Origin: CBDFNC01 sp965249895
GTDB lineage: Bacteria > Pseudomonadota > Gammaproteobacteria > Enterobacterales > CBDFNC01
Direction of reading: 5' to 3'
NCBI GenBank assembly: GCA_965249895.1
Contig: CBDFNC010000005.1
Coordinates: 62,001 to 126,000, forward strand
Length of the DNA stretch: 64,000 nucleotides
Positions 47,237-55,031 of the stretch are shown here, in pieces; position 1 is the first letter of the stretch, and every line of letters begins with the position of its first letter. Both the position numbers and the translations under genes were made by a program. The notes under the pieces are model-generated. The model was not told where the DNA came from. It did no database searches and was given only the letters and a program-made list of their open reading frames with translations.

Positions 47237-47900
47237 ATCCAATACACGTTTAAATAAAAAAACTAAGCTATCTCTCTCGCTTAATCCCCTGCTAAGTAGG
47301 GTATTTGTCGAGAACATTGTAACCATGAGCGAAAGAATGTTGTAGTTATACTTTTCTCGTCCCATCAAATCACAGACAATAATTATGACGGTCTTTGTTG
47401 GGAAGATACCCACTACGTTGTAGCCCCACTAGGTTCGACAAAAATTTTTGACTCCTGCCGCAAGCTGATCTGTTACCCAAACGTGACTTGCCCCTCTTTT
47501 CCTTGGTGAAGAACAGAATTATTGCTCCGCAACGAAGTTCTAATACTGTACACATGCTTCATGCTATGAGCCGGATTCTCGAACGGGTTATGGTAGGTTA
47601 TCTGATTCACTTAAATTACGCAGCTTGGTGCCCTTGTCATCAGCACTGCCTATTGAGGACATCTAGCACCGTGTTGCACATAACGGCCAACGCTGTGGTT
47701 GATGTTTACACTCTCTACAATGATGTCGACCTTCTCCTCAACTAAAGGAAGCTCTACTTTATGCTGAGATATCGTCAGGGTTTGGTGCGCCTGTCCATAT
47801 TCTCGGCATTTCTTGGCGGTACTTTTCTCCCAGATTTTAACGCGTCGGCCTGTACCGTAATCTCGACCTCTGGATTACAGGCCACTACCGGTAAATGACT
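47237..47900. other. Intergenic, possible gene remnants
   Basis: About 660 bases between the gldA-like start and the right repeat arm. An 85-codon frame at 47488-47745 on the plus strand has no recognisable family and unusual composition. The region probably contains the gld promoter plus degraded sequence. Confidence 0.35.
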
Positions 47901-48003
47901 TGGCCGACACCATATTATCAGGCTATAGTAAAAAGTGGGTTATTTTCAAATAAGAACAATTAGTTAAGCTCGGTTCTGGCCAGTTCCTTCAGGATCCCGA
48001 CCG
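47901..48003 (-). repeat. Inverted repeat, right arm (pairs with 43773-43880)
   Basis: Read on the minus strand this arm begins near GGTCGGGATCCTG and ends with GTGTCGGCC, in register with the left arm. It lies about 40 bp from the stop of the thioesterase gene and about 660 bp upstream of the gldA-like start. Confidence 0.65.
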
Positions 48004-48043
48004 GACCTCGCCTTCGCCGGTGTGGACTGAATTGGTTATCTCA

Positions 48044-48445
48044 CTATTCACCTTGCATCGCAGTCAACACCTCATCTGGGATTGGCTGCAGACGTTTGTC
48101 CTTATCCAGACAGATCATCTCTATATCGCCGATAACCGCCGCTTTAGTTGCCCCGGGGCGCCAGACTTCCTGTCGCCATAGGGTTTTGTACTTTCCATCC
48201 AATTTATAAGTCGTCCGGATGTCGCACACTTCAGCGAATTCCACCCCATCCTGAAATATCATATTTGCCTTATAAACAGCAAACCCTAACCCTTTCTCCT
48301 GCCATAATTTGGCCAGTCTATCGCTGTCGATAACATGCTCACGCGCCCGTTCAAAATATTTCAAAAAATTTGGATGGTACACCACCCCTGAATGGTCAGT
48401 ATCTTCGTAATAAATTTGTACAGGGTGGTGAAATATCTTACTCAT
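48044..48445 (-). CDS. Acyl-CoA thioesterase, 4-hydroxybenzoyl-CoA thioesterase family
   Basis: The 133-aa hot-dog-fold enzyme hydrolyses acyl-CoA thioesters. The active-site signature is YYEDTDHSGVVYHPNFLKYF, with catalytic D17, as in YbgC-like enzymes. It is not next to tol-pal genes, so it is not the Tol-associated ybgC by context. Proximity to the PUFA locus invites a link to release or recycling of acyl groups, but that is only inference; PUFA synthases normally transfer products without this enzyme. The gene appears monocistronic. Confidence 0.88.
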   Translation of the reverse strand: MSKIFHHPVQIYYEDTDHSGVVYHPNFLKYFERAREHVIDSDRLAKLWQEKGLGFAVYKANMIFQDGVEFAEVCDIRTTYKLDGKYKTLWRQEVWRPGATKAAVIGDIEMICLDKDKRLQPIPDEVLTAMQGE

Positions 48446-48535
48446 TAATCGTATTGTCTCTTAGCTGCAGGCCGGGATCGTGGCGCTAAGGATATAGAAC
48501 CTCTCAGTGAACAACAAGGTATTAGCCACCGCAGC

Positions 48536-49354
48536 TTACCGCCTTACCTTACTCTGCTGTTGCTCAAGGTAGCGACCCAATAGGGTAAAATAACGCGTAA
48601 ACGCTTCGGCTATCTGCCATCGCTGCTCAGCCTCAGGATATCCGCCCACCTTAGCAACCTCGCCCTGCTTAGTCCCTGCAACCAAAAATTCGTTTTTAAT
48701 CCTGCTGTCCTGAACAAAAGACTCAAAGGCTCTCGCCATCAGCTCGGTTGGCTGGGCATAATAGCTACGCCCAAGTTGCTTATCTAGCTTAATGGCCCCG
48801 CTTACTAACACGGAGGGGGAGGCACCGTTTTCAGCGAGAAAGACTGCTTTAAACACGTCATGTAGCAACTGGTTTAACGGGTGATCTATCATCTCGTACT
48901 CTTTTAACCAGGCGTCAGATGCAAACAGGGCGCCTTTTCCGCCTACAAAGGCCTTGTTCACTATGTAGTGATCAAAGGCGTGCCAGAACTCATGGGCAAA
49001 CGCCCCTGCCCCGGCATTCTTCGCTAACGCCAGGGTTCTACGCCCTGGCGCGTAGTGGGCTTGAGCCATTGGCCTACCACCACTGCCAAATGCCAGGTTT
49101 AAGCTTTCCCTTAAGCCAATCACAAGGGGTGGTACATTTAATATCAAAGCCAAATCGCTTAGTGCATCATAGATAAGATTGGCGGCGAGCTGTTGTTCCG
49201 ACTTGGAGACCCAGCGACCCAGCTCTATGGTGGAAAAGCCAAAATGACGGCGAATTTCCACAAAACCCATGGCTTTTCCGGCCCTATGTTCCGGACCCCG
49301 GCGAAAGAAAGGCCGGCTCAATCGCGCGCTTTTATCGGGCTTGGTTTGCTGCAT
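48536..49354 (-). CDS. CLCA_X family protein with HExxH motif
   Basis: The 272-aa protein resembles the uncharacterised CLCA_X family seen in marine Alteromonadales. H121-E-F-W-H125 in FAHEFWHAFDHY, with a downstream PTELMARAFESF helix about 90 residues later, is the arrangement of a zinc metallopeptidase (HExxH plus distal glutamate). It has a basic N-terminus (SARLSRPFFRRGPEHRAGKA) and no signal peptide, suggesting a cytoplasmic enzyme. Nothing nearby identifies a substrate. It stands alone on the minus strand, divergent from the FimV-like gene at 49508. Confidence 0.7.
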   Translation of the reverse strand: MQQTKPDKSARLSRPFFRRGPEHRAGKAMGFVEIRRHFGFSTIELGRWVSKSEQQLAANLIYDALSDLALILNVPPLVIGLRESLNLAFGSGGRPMAQAHYAPGRRTLALAKNAGAGAFAHEFWHAFDHYIVNKAFVGGKGALFASDAWLKEYEMIDHPLNQLLHDVFKAVFLAENGASPSVLVSGAIKLDKQLGRSYYAQPTELMARAFESFVQDSRIKNEFLVAGTKQGEVAKVGGYPEAEQRWQIAEAFTRYFTLLGRYLEQQQSKVRR

Positions 49355-49507
49355 TCTTGTTTGCCATCGAACTCAGTTACAAGGTAGGCTGCCATTCTAC
49401 TAGCCAAGCCTAGGATCCTAAAGTGTCCTGGGCATCGCTTTAATATCAAGGACTAACAGGGTATTATTAGGGTTCTGCATTGGGTTTGACGTTAGTATGG
49501 ATATTAA

Positions 49508-50197
49508 ATGAATAAAACCAGTCTTCTACTGTACCTGCTATTTTTATATTCGGCTTGGTCCAATGCGGCGAAAATTGAGCACCTCAGCCTGCATAAGGTG
49601 GAGTCAATCTCCCCTTTTAAGGTCAGGTTAAATTATGTCGGGGATCAGATATTACTCCCTGAATTTGAGTTTTTTGCTACCGATAAGCTCTCTGGTCGAC
49701 TAACCTTGCTGCAGCTGAAGCAGGTTTCGGATTATATGCTTGAGATCAGCCACCCATCCCTCAATTTCAATAATCACAAACTACAATTGTTTCGGGTTAA
49801 GCGCACTCATTTAATGAACCTTGCCATTTCTGACTCGCAAGCAAAACCAGTTCCCCAACGCCAAGAGAGCAAAACCTCAGTGCCAGTGAAACGCTGCACA
49901 CTTAACGTTTCCAGGCAACAAAGCCTTTGGCGGGTGTCGGCTAATTATGCCAAGCAGGTGAAACGCTCAGTTTATACTGTTTTATTGGCCACTTACTATA
50001 CTAATCTTGACGCGTTTGAAGGTAAAAAGATCAACGCGTTAAGTAAAAATGAACTCGACTGTCCCGGCGAAAGTTACCTTTCTTTCTTTGAAGATGCTAA
50101 TCAGGCCCAGCGAATGTTCAACCAACTCGAATCAGGCTCACCCTATAACCGGGTCGTTGATCTCAACAGTCTCCCTTCCGGCTCTTCCCCCAGGTAA
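49508..50197 (+). CDS. Secreted FimV/LysM-like domain protein
   Basis: The 229-aa product begins with a signal peptide (MNKTSLLLYLLFLYSAWSNA). An N-terminal beta-rich region (about 22-110) resembles the front part of FimV/HubP proteins. After a linker comes SLWRVSANYAKQVKRSVYTV with TNLDAFEGKKINALSKNELDCP, which follows the FimV LysM-like peptidoglycan-binding pattern (LWxIA...N..AF..GNIN.L). The large acidic C-terminal part and transmembrane helix of real FimV are absent, so this is a short periplasmic relative. A role at the cell wall or pole is inferred. It precedes lonH by 56 bp on the same strand. Confidence 0.6.
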   Translation: MNKTSLLLYLLFLYSAWSNAAKIEHLSLHKVESISPFKVRLNYVGDQILLPEFEFFATDKLSGRLTLLQLKQVSDYMLEISHPSLNFNNHKLQLFRVKRTHLMNLAISDSQAKPVPQRQESKTSVPVKRCTLNVSRQQSLWRVSANYAKQVKRSVYTVLLATYYTNLDAFEGKKINALSKNELDCPGESYLSFFEDANQAQRMFNQLESGSPYNRVVDLNSLPSGSSPR

Positions 50198-50253
50198 TTT
50201 GTGCATATGAATGGTGAACGAAATTTCATATAATAGACGTTTCATCTAAATTC

Positions 50254-52137
50254 TTGGATAACATCAGGTTGAGCCCAATAGAGCCCGTTAAGTTAGAACA
50301 ATTAAAGCCCGATTTTCAGCAGCGTATCGCAGCCGCAATTTCGCATCAGGCGAACGATTCCGCGTTGGAGTGGAGCCAGTTATTTCCGTATGCCAAAGCT
50401 GAACTTGAAACATTTGTGCAATTGGAAAATAATTTCCTTTCATTTTGCTCCGGGCATTGGGAAACAGGGGTCAGCTTTATCAGCCGGGCGTTATGCCAAC
50501 AAAGAAAAAGCAAATCACGTCAGTTACTATTGGACGGTTGCCCTTCTCCCCACATATTGCAAAATGTATCTGCCGATATTTTTCTTGCCGAGCAAACGGT
50601 TAGTTCACTGACACCGGAACAAAAGGAAAAAGTCAGCCAGGCTATCGGAGAACCCCTACCCGAAAATGACAAGGCCCGGATAAAGTCCCTGGAGTCACAA
50701 TCTGAGGTAGTGGCGCTACGCGCTTATACGCAGGCAGAGCTATTCGGCACTATTACCCTGGACAAAGACAAAAACGTTTTTATCAAACCAGGTGCGTTGC
50801 TTGATGGCTGTGGCGGATTCCTTGTGCTGAATGTATCGCCTTTACTGGAGCAGCCAGAACTTTGGTACGGGCTGAAGCGGGTTCTGTTAACCGGTAAACT
50901 AAACTGGTTCGACGCGTTATCTAATGAGAAACATACCAGCTTCTATTTTCCCGAGCCATGCCAGGTTGATACCCGGATCATCTTAATGGGAGACAGAGCG
51001 CAGTTGGCTGAGCTCAATATGTTGGATCCTGATTATCGCAATATGAATCAGCAATTTACCGAGATCTCCAACGAGATCAAAGCTGAACCACAAAATCTGA
51101 TCCTGTTTAACTTGTACCTGCAAGAACTATTGGCCAACCATCAGCTGCCGGGTTTAACGGCCGCTGGGTTCAATCAACTTTGCATAGAGCTAAGTTCTCG
51201 CCGGGAGCACAGGGAATACTTGCTGTTCGAACAAGCCTTTATTGTCTCTTTGTTAAAACGCGCCGCCCTCAACAGCAAAAATGTCGAGATTGGCAGTGAT
51301 GACCTTATCCAGGTTATTACACAAGAGAAGCTGGCCAGCTGCCTACCTCAGCAATACAGCGACGAATCCATACGGGAAAATCAGGTGCCGATTTCCCTGA
51401 GCGGTAAAGCCATTGGCCAGGTTAATGGTCTTTCTGTTGTTGAGCTGGAAGGTCATCCGTCTGAGTTCGGTGAAGTATTCCGCGTCACCGCAGCCGAATT
51501 TCTCGGCGACGGAGAAGTGATAGATGTCGAACGAAAAGCCGATATGGCTGGCAATATTCATTCAAAGGCGATGATGATAGTGCAGGGTTACCTGAATCAG
51601 CTCTTTGCCCAGGAAGCACACTTCCCATTTTCCGCTAACATAGTGTTTGAACAATCTTATAGCCAAACAGACGGTGACAGCGCGTCTGTCGCTACTTTGG
51701 TCGCCTTATTTTCTTCACTGTCTTACACTCCTGCATTGCAGAATATGGCGATGACAGGTGCAATGGATCAAAGCGGACAAGTCTTGGCGGTAGGGGGTAT
51801 TAATCAAAAAATTGAAGCTTTTTATCGCACTGCGCAGATCAAACAAGAAACCGGTACCCTCGCTGTAGTGATGCCAAAAGCAAACCTGATCAATTTGAAC
51901 TTGTCGCCGGCCGTGCTTACTTCCATAGATCAAGGGACGTTCAAAATCTACGCTATCGAACATATTGATCAAGCCATCGAGCTGGTACTGGGGTTAAAGG
52001 CCCAGAGTGATAAGGACGAAGACTCAATCGTAAAACGTATCGATAAGCGGGTACAGGATGTACAAGATTCGGGTGGCGCTAAGTCATCAGCTTCCTTACT
52101 GGGCCGGGTTATCGGCTTATTTTTACCAAAACGCTAA
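50254..52137 (+). CDS. lonH: Lon-type protease, LonH/YcbZ-like
   Basis: The 627-aa protein corresponds to E. coli YcbZ (LonH), which also sits beside fabA. The protease domain is complete: S476 in TDGDSASVAT and K519 in GGINQKIEAF, 43 residues apart, exactly the spacing of the Ser-Lys dyad of Lon. The N-terminal half shows no Walker A motif (GxxxxGKS/T), so an ATP-independent or AAA-degenerate enzyme is expected. The start is a TTG at 50254 with weak ribosome-binding support and may be wrong by some codons. It is followed 91 bp later by fabA in the same direction. Substrate is unknown. Confidence 0.85.
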   Translation: MDNIRLSPIEPVKLEQLKPDFQQRIAAAISHQANDSALEWSQLFPYAKAELETFVQLENNFLSFCSGHWETGVSFISRALCQQRKSKSRQLLLDGCPSPHILQNVSADIFLAEQTVSSLTPEQKEKVSQAIGEPLPENDKARIKSLESQSEVVALRAYTQAELFGTITLDKDKNVFIKPGALLDGCGGFLVLNVSPLLEQPELWYGLKRVLLTGKLNWFDALSNEKHTSFYFPEPCQVDTRIILMGDRAQLAELNMLDPDYRNMNQQFTEISNEIKAEPQNLILFNLYLQELLANHQLPGLTAAGFNQLCIELSSRREHREYLLFEQAFIVSLLKRAALNSKNVEIGSDDLIQVITQEKLASCLPQQYSDESIRENQVPISLSGKAIGQVNGLSVVELEGHPSEFGEVFRVTAAEFLGDGEVIDVERKADMAGNIHSKAMMIVQGYLNQLFAQEAHFPFSANIVFEQSYSQTDGDSASVATLVALFSSLSYTPALQNMAMTGAMDQSGQVLAVGGINQKIEAFYRTAQIKQETGTLAVVMPKANLINLNLSPAVLTSIDQGTFKIYAIEHIDQAIELVLGLKAQSDKDEDSIVKRIDKRVQDVQDSGGAKSSASLLGRVIGLFLPKR

Positions 52138-52228
52138 TCTTTTCCTGCGCATATAGACAGGTGGCCAGGTTGCAAGACCTTGTGTAGTCCGCTAGAGTAT
52201 GCGCGTAAATTTGTCTGTGAATAGAGCT

Positions 52229-52777
52229 ATGACTGAAGAAAATAAAGTGATCTCGCAAAAAGAACTGGGTAAGCATTCATATAGTAAAGAAGAGCTACTA
52301 GCCTGTAGCAGAGGTGAGTTATTTGGCGAAGGCAACAGCCAACTGCCTGCTCCTAACATGCTGATGATGGACAGGATCGTGACAATTACCAGTGATGGTG
52401 GTGAATTCGGTAAAGGTGAAATTGTCGCCGAACTGGATATTCAGGAAGCGTTATGGTTTTTCGAATGCCACTTCCCGGGTGATCCGGTCATGCCAGGTTG
52501 TCTTGGACTGGATGCCATGTGGCAGTTGGTCGGATTCTTCCTTGGCTGGAGTGGCGGACCTGGTAAAGGCCGTGCTCTGGGAGTGGGCGAAGTTAAATTC
52601 ACCGGCCAGGTTCTACCTACCGCCAAAAAAGTAACCTATAAGATCAATATGAAGCGTGTGATCATGCGTAAACTGGTTATGGGTATTGGTAACGGTGTAG
52701 TAGAAGTCGATGGCCGTCCAATTTATACGGCAAATAATTTAAAAGTAGGTCTTTTTAAAGATACTGATAGCTTCTAA
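52229..52777 (+). CDS. fabA: 3-hydroxydecanoyl-ACP dehydratase/isomerase
   Basis: FabA dehydrates 3-hydroxydecanoyl-ACP and isomerises the product to the cis-3 form, the branch point to monounsaturated fatty acids. The start at 52229 (182 aa) is preferred; an in-frame ATG at 52199 adds 10 residues not found in the family. Motifs: LPAPNMLMMDR, catalytic histidine and aspartate in CHFPGDPVMPGCLGLDAMWQ, and GRALGVGEVKFTGQVLPTAK. The PUFA synthase dehydratases in PfaC are of the same family, so the genome holds two routes to cis double bonds. A bidirectional terminator follows, shared with rmf. Confidence 0.97.
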   Translation: MTEENKVISQKELGKHSYSKEELLACSRGELFGEGNSQLPAPNMLMMDRIVTITSDGGEFGKGEIVAELDIQEALWFFECHFPGDPVMPGCLGLDAMWQLVGFFLGWSGGPGKGRALGVGEVKFTGQVLPTAKKVTYKINMKRVIMRKLVMGIGNGVVEVDGRPIYTANNLKVGLFKDTDSF

Positions 52778-52793
52778 CTTAAATTAGTAGATT

Positions 52794-52822
52794 AAAAAAG
52801 CCCCTATTTCAGGGGCTCTTTT
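52794..52822. terminator. Bidirectional terminator between fabA and rmf
   Basis: The stem AGCCCC/GGGGCT with loop TATTTCA is flanked by A-runs on the left and T-rich sequence on the right, so it works in both directions for the convergent genes fabA and rmf. Confidence 0.88.
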
Positions 52823-52999
52823 CTATTTAACAAAAAGACCGGTTCCTCGCTCTTCATAGGCTTCTCGCCACCCCCCTAGCCAATGGCCTTTTGCGTCAAT
52901 TGCCTGATACGGGCATATTTCTTTTGAACGTCCGGTAATGCCAGCTTGGTAACCACGAGAGTGAGCTCTATCTAAACGATCTCTTTTTTGTCTCTTCAT
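52823..52999 (-). CDS. rmf: Ribosome modulation factor
   Basis: RMF binds 70S ribosomes in stationary phase and joins them into inactive 100S dimers. The 58-aa product starts MKRQKRDRLDRAHSRGYQAG, carries the conserved CPYQ and RxxWLGGWREA segment, and ends RGTGLFVK; size and sequence fit the family (about 55-58 aa). The ATG is preceded by AAAGGGG at a good distance. It is convergent with fabA, sharing the terminator at 52794-52822, and lies downstream of DUF3466 on the same strand, with a hairpin in between. In E. coli the gene is next to fabA as well, and it is induced by ppGpp and slow growth. Confidence 0.95.
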   Translation of the reverse strand: MKRQKRDRLDRAHSRGYQAGITGRSKEICPYQAIDAKGHWLGGWREAYEERGTGLFVK

Positions 53000-53024
53000 G
53001 TATTCGACCCCTTTCGTATTAGCG

Positions 53025-53062
53025 AGAAAACAGGAAGCCTTCCTGGGAAAGAATGCTTCCTG
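53025..53062 (-). terminator. Hairpin with U-run upstream of rmf
   Basis: On the minus strand CAGGAAGC pairs with GCTTCCTG across a 16-base loop, and the stem is followed by TTTTCTC, the form of an intrinsic terminator for the DUF3466 transcript. It ends only 25 bp before the rmf start, so it may instead lie in the rmf leader. Confidence 0.6.
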
Positions 53063-53157
53063 TTCCTAATCAATAGATGAATCGAACTTTGGAGTCAATG
53101 ATTAATATTTGAGCAACTCAGCCTCCAAAGAATAAGAGGCTGATTACTATTAAGTTT

Positions 53158-55023
53158 TTATGACGGGTTATTATCAGATTTTGTGATCTTACGCATAAAT
53201 ACTAAGGGTAGCACAAACAGCAATAACCAGGACATTGATGCACCCTTACGCTCGTAAGGCTGGGTATCTTGTTTAATTACATCAGATTCCCAACAGTTAG
53301 GGGCGTTGTTGATATCAACAGCGCTATTAACCGACAACTTAACTGTCACTTGTTGAGCGTTCTTCAATAAGCGGTAGGATTCTGAGTCTGGGTATTTATA
53401 GGCTGTTGCGACGATTTGCCCGTCATCGTTGATGTCGTTTGCATACTGAATTCGATAAAGCGGTAAGCTGACCTTGCCATCAGCTGACTGAGTACAAATC
53501 AGGTCATTTAAATACCAGGAGTATTTATCTTTGATATCATAGATAAACGCGGCCTGACGACGAGGGTTTCCGTTTTCTGTTGGGTGAAACTGATCAAAAT
53601 CATCCGTCCATCCCACCACTTTACCCTTGTTATTTATCGCGGCGACTTCACTGTTAATACCTTCTTTACTGACCGTATTACCGCTTAATTTGTTCGCCTT
53701 AGTCTGGACCAGCTTATCTAATAAAGGAAATTCAATAGTGTTATTCTGCGAGTTAAACACATAAAATTCAGTAGGACGGTTTCTTCCTTTACGGAGTTCA
53801 TATAGGCGGTTCCCTATGATCATGCCGCTATCATCGATCCCCGTCGCCCAAGCGTGGCGCATGTTATTGTTTGGATCATCGATACCACTTTCCACTTGGG
53901 TGATCTGAACCGGGCTGTCAGGATAATTCCCTTCATCATTAGGGACGAAATATACCGGTCTGGCGCGACCACCCCGCTCATTATTGTCACGACGGTAAGT
54001 GGACAAACCAACAGCGACACCCGATGCATTGATGTCCATAGCCACACCCGTGTAAATAGCATCCTTATCCCCACCCCGCTCTGAAATCCATTGGGTTTGA
54101 GGTGAAGGCATCATCGCCTTACTGGTGATAGTACAGTTGCCTGTAGCACAGTCTGACGGGATATCCCACATCCAGGCTTGAGTATCAAAGCCAGGGCAAT
54201 TCACCAGCCCATTCATGCTGTTTCTGTCATCGGCATGGCCCGAGTTATAACACGAGTCATAGTAGTCGTTGTTATCTTTTGGCCTGCCTACACTGGCGGA
54301 TCCCACAACCACGGTTTTTACCAAACCGTTGTTGTATTGCACCTGCTTCACTTTATACGCCGAGCTAAAACCACCGTTTGTTGTCTCTATGCTTGGCGAC
54401 AATTCCAACGCATTGCTGCCTAGGTACTTAATAAAACCACGGCGGGCGTATGCGCGCTTATAGATTGATCCTTCAAGCGCATAAGGCGCAGACGAGTAAC
54501 CGACCATATCGCCGTTTACCCCTATGTCTTGCACAGTATCATCGGTAGATGCAGACTCGGCAGCTCCCAGGGTTATTTCCCGGTCGGAAACAACCCCTGC
54601 GATGGGCTGTCCCAGTGCAATATACTCACTGGCGAAACCAATATTGTCCGCATTCGACTGACGAAGACGCCAGTCCTTCATGGCGTTTTGATAGCTTGCC
54701 GAATTCGGGTTCTCTGAGCCCTGCCACTGGGCATCACACACTGTACTGTCGTAAAAACAGCCCATTTCATAGGTGTGAGGCATACCGATGTCGACAAGCT
54801 GTGATAGCTGCGCTCGCATGCTAAATGAACCCAAGGTTCCACCGTCCTCGGAAATTGCTTTAGCAAAAGGGGCGAAGTTAGCATTGGTCAGATCGCCGGC
54901 GTTCTCTTTGTTAACCTTAATCTCTTCAATTTCATAATAGGCGCCCGGGTTGACCACGGCAGCCACAGAGCCGCTGTATACCATGGCCACAGCCAGGCTT
55001 ACTAACGAAGCTTTTGTATTCAT
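53158..55023 (-). CDS. DUF3466 family secreted protein
   Basis: The start at 55023 follows AGGGGAATGT and gives a 621-aa precursor with signal peptide (MNTKASLVSLAVAMVYSGSV). The body consists of repeated Asn/Asp/Gly-rich segments ending in G-x-x-x-D (for example INDDGQIVATAY, INNKGKVVGWTDDFD, DDSGMIIGNRLY), a repeat style typical of DUF3466 and related extracellular repeat proteins. The C-terminus GASMSWLLLFVLPLVFMRK resembles GlyGly-CTERM sorting tails: a Gly/Ser motif, a helix and basic residues. In such tails rhombosortase cleaves and anchors the protein. It is 8 bp downstream of uup and is probably co-transcribed. Its function is unknown. Confidence 0.82.
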   Translation of the reverse strand: MNTKASLVSLAVAMVYSGSVAAVVNPGAYYEIEEIKVNKENAGDLTNANFAPFAKAISEDGGTLGSFSMRAQLSQLVDIGMPHTYEMGCFYDSTVCDAQWQGSENPNSASYQNAMKDWRLRQSNADNIGFASEYIALGQPIAGVVSDREITLGAAESASTDDTVQDIGVNGDMVGYSSAPYALEGSIYKRAYARRGFIKYLGSNALELSPSIETTNGGFSSAYKVKQVQYNNGLVKTVVVGSASVGRPKDNNDYYDSCYNSGHADDRNSMNGLVNCPGFDTQAWMWDIPSDCATGNCTITSKAMMPSPQTQWISERGGDKDAIYTGVAMDINASGVAVGLSTYRRDNNERGGRARPVYFVPNDEGNYPDSPVQITQVESGIDDPNNNMRHAWATGIDDSGMIIGNRLYELRKGRNRPTEFYVFNSQNNTIEFPLLDKLVQTKANKLSGNTVSKEGINSEVAAINNKGKVVGWTDDFDQFHPTENGNPRRQAAFIYDIKDKYSWYLNDLICTQSADGKVSLPLYRIQYANDINDDGQIVATAYKYPDSESYRLLKNAQQVTVKLSVNSAVDINNAPNCWESDVIKQDTQPYERKGASMSWLLLFVLPLVFMRKITKSDNNPS

Positions 55024-55031
55024 ACATTCCC

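Noticed and set aside
46487..47413. Longer form of the GldA-like ATPase with 59 extra N-terminal residues
   Set aside because: The extension is not family-like and the canonical start MIKANNITKYF at 47236 fits the family.
47488..47745. 85-codon plus-strand frame upstream of the gldA-like gene
   Set aside because: No recognisable family, odd composition, and located in a probable remnant region.
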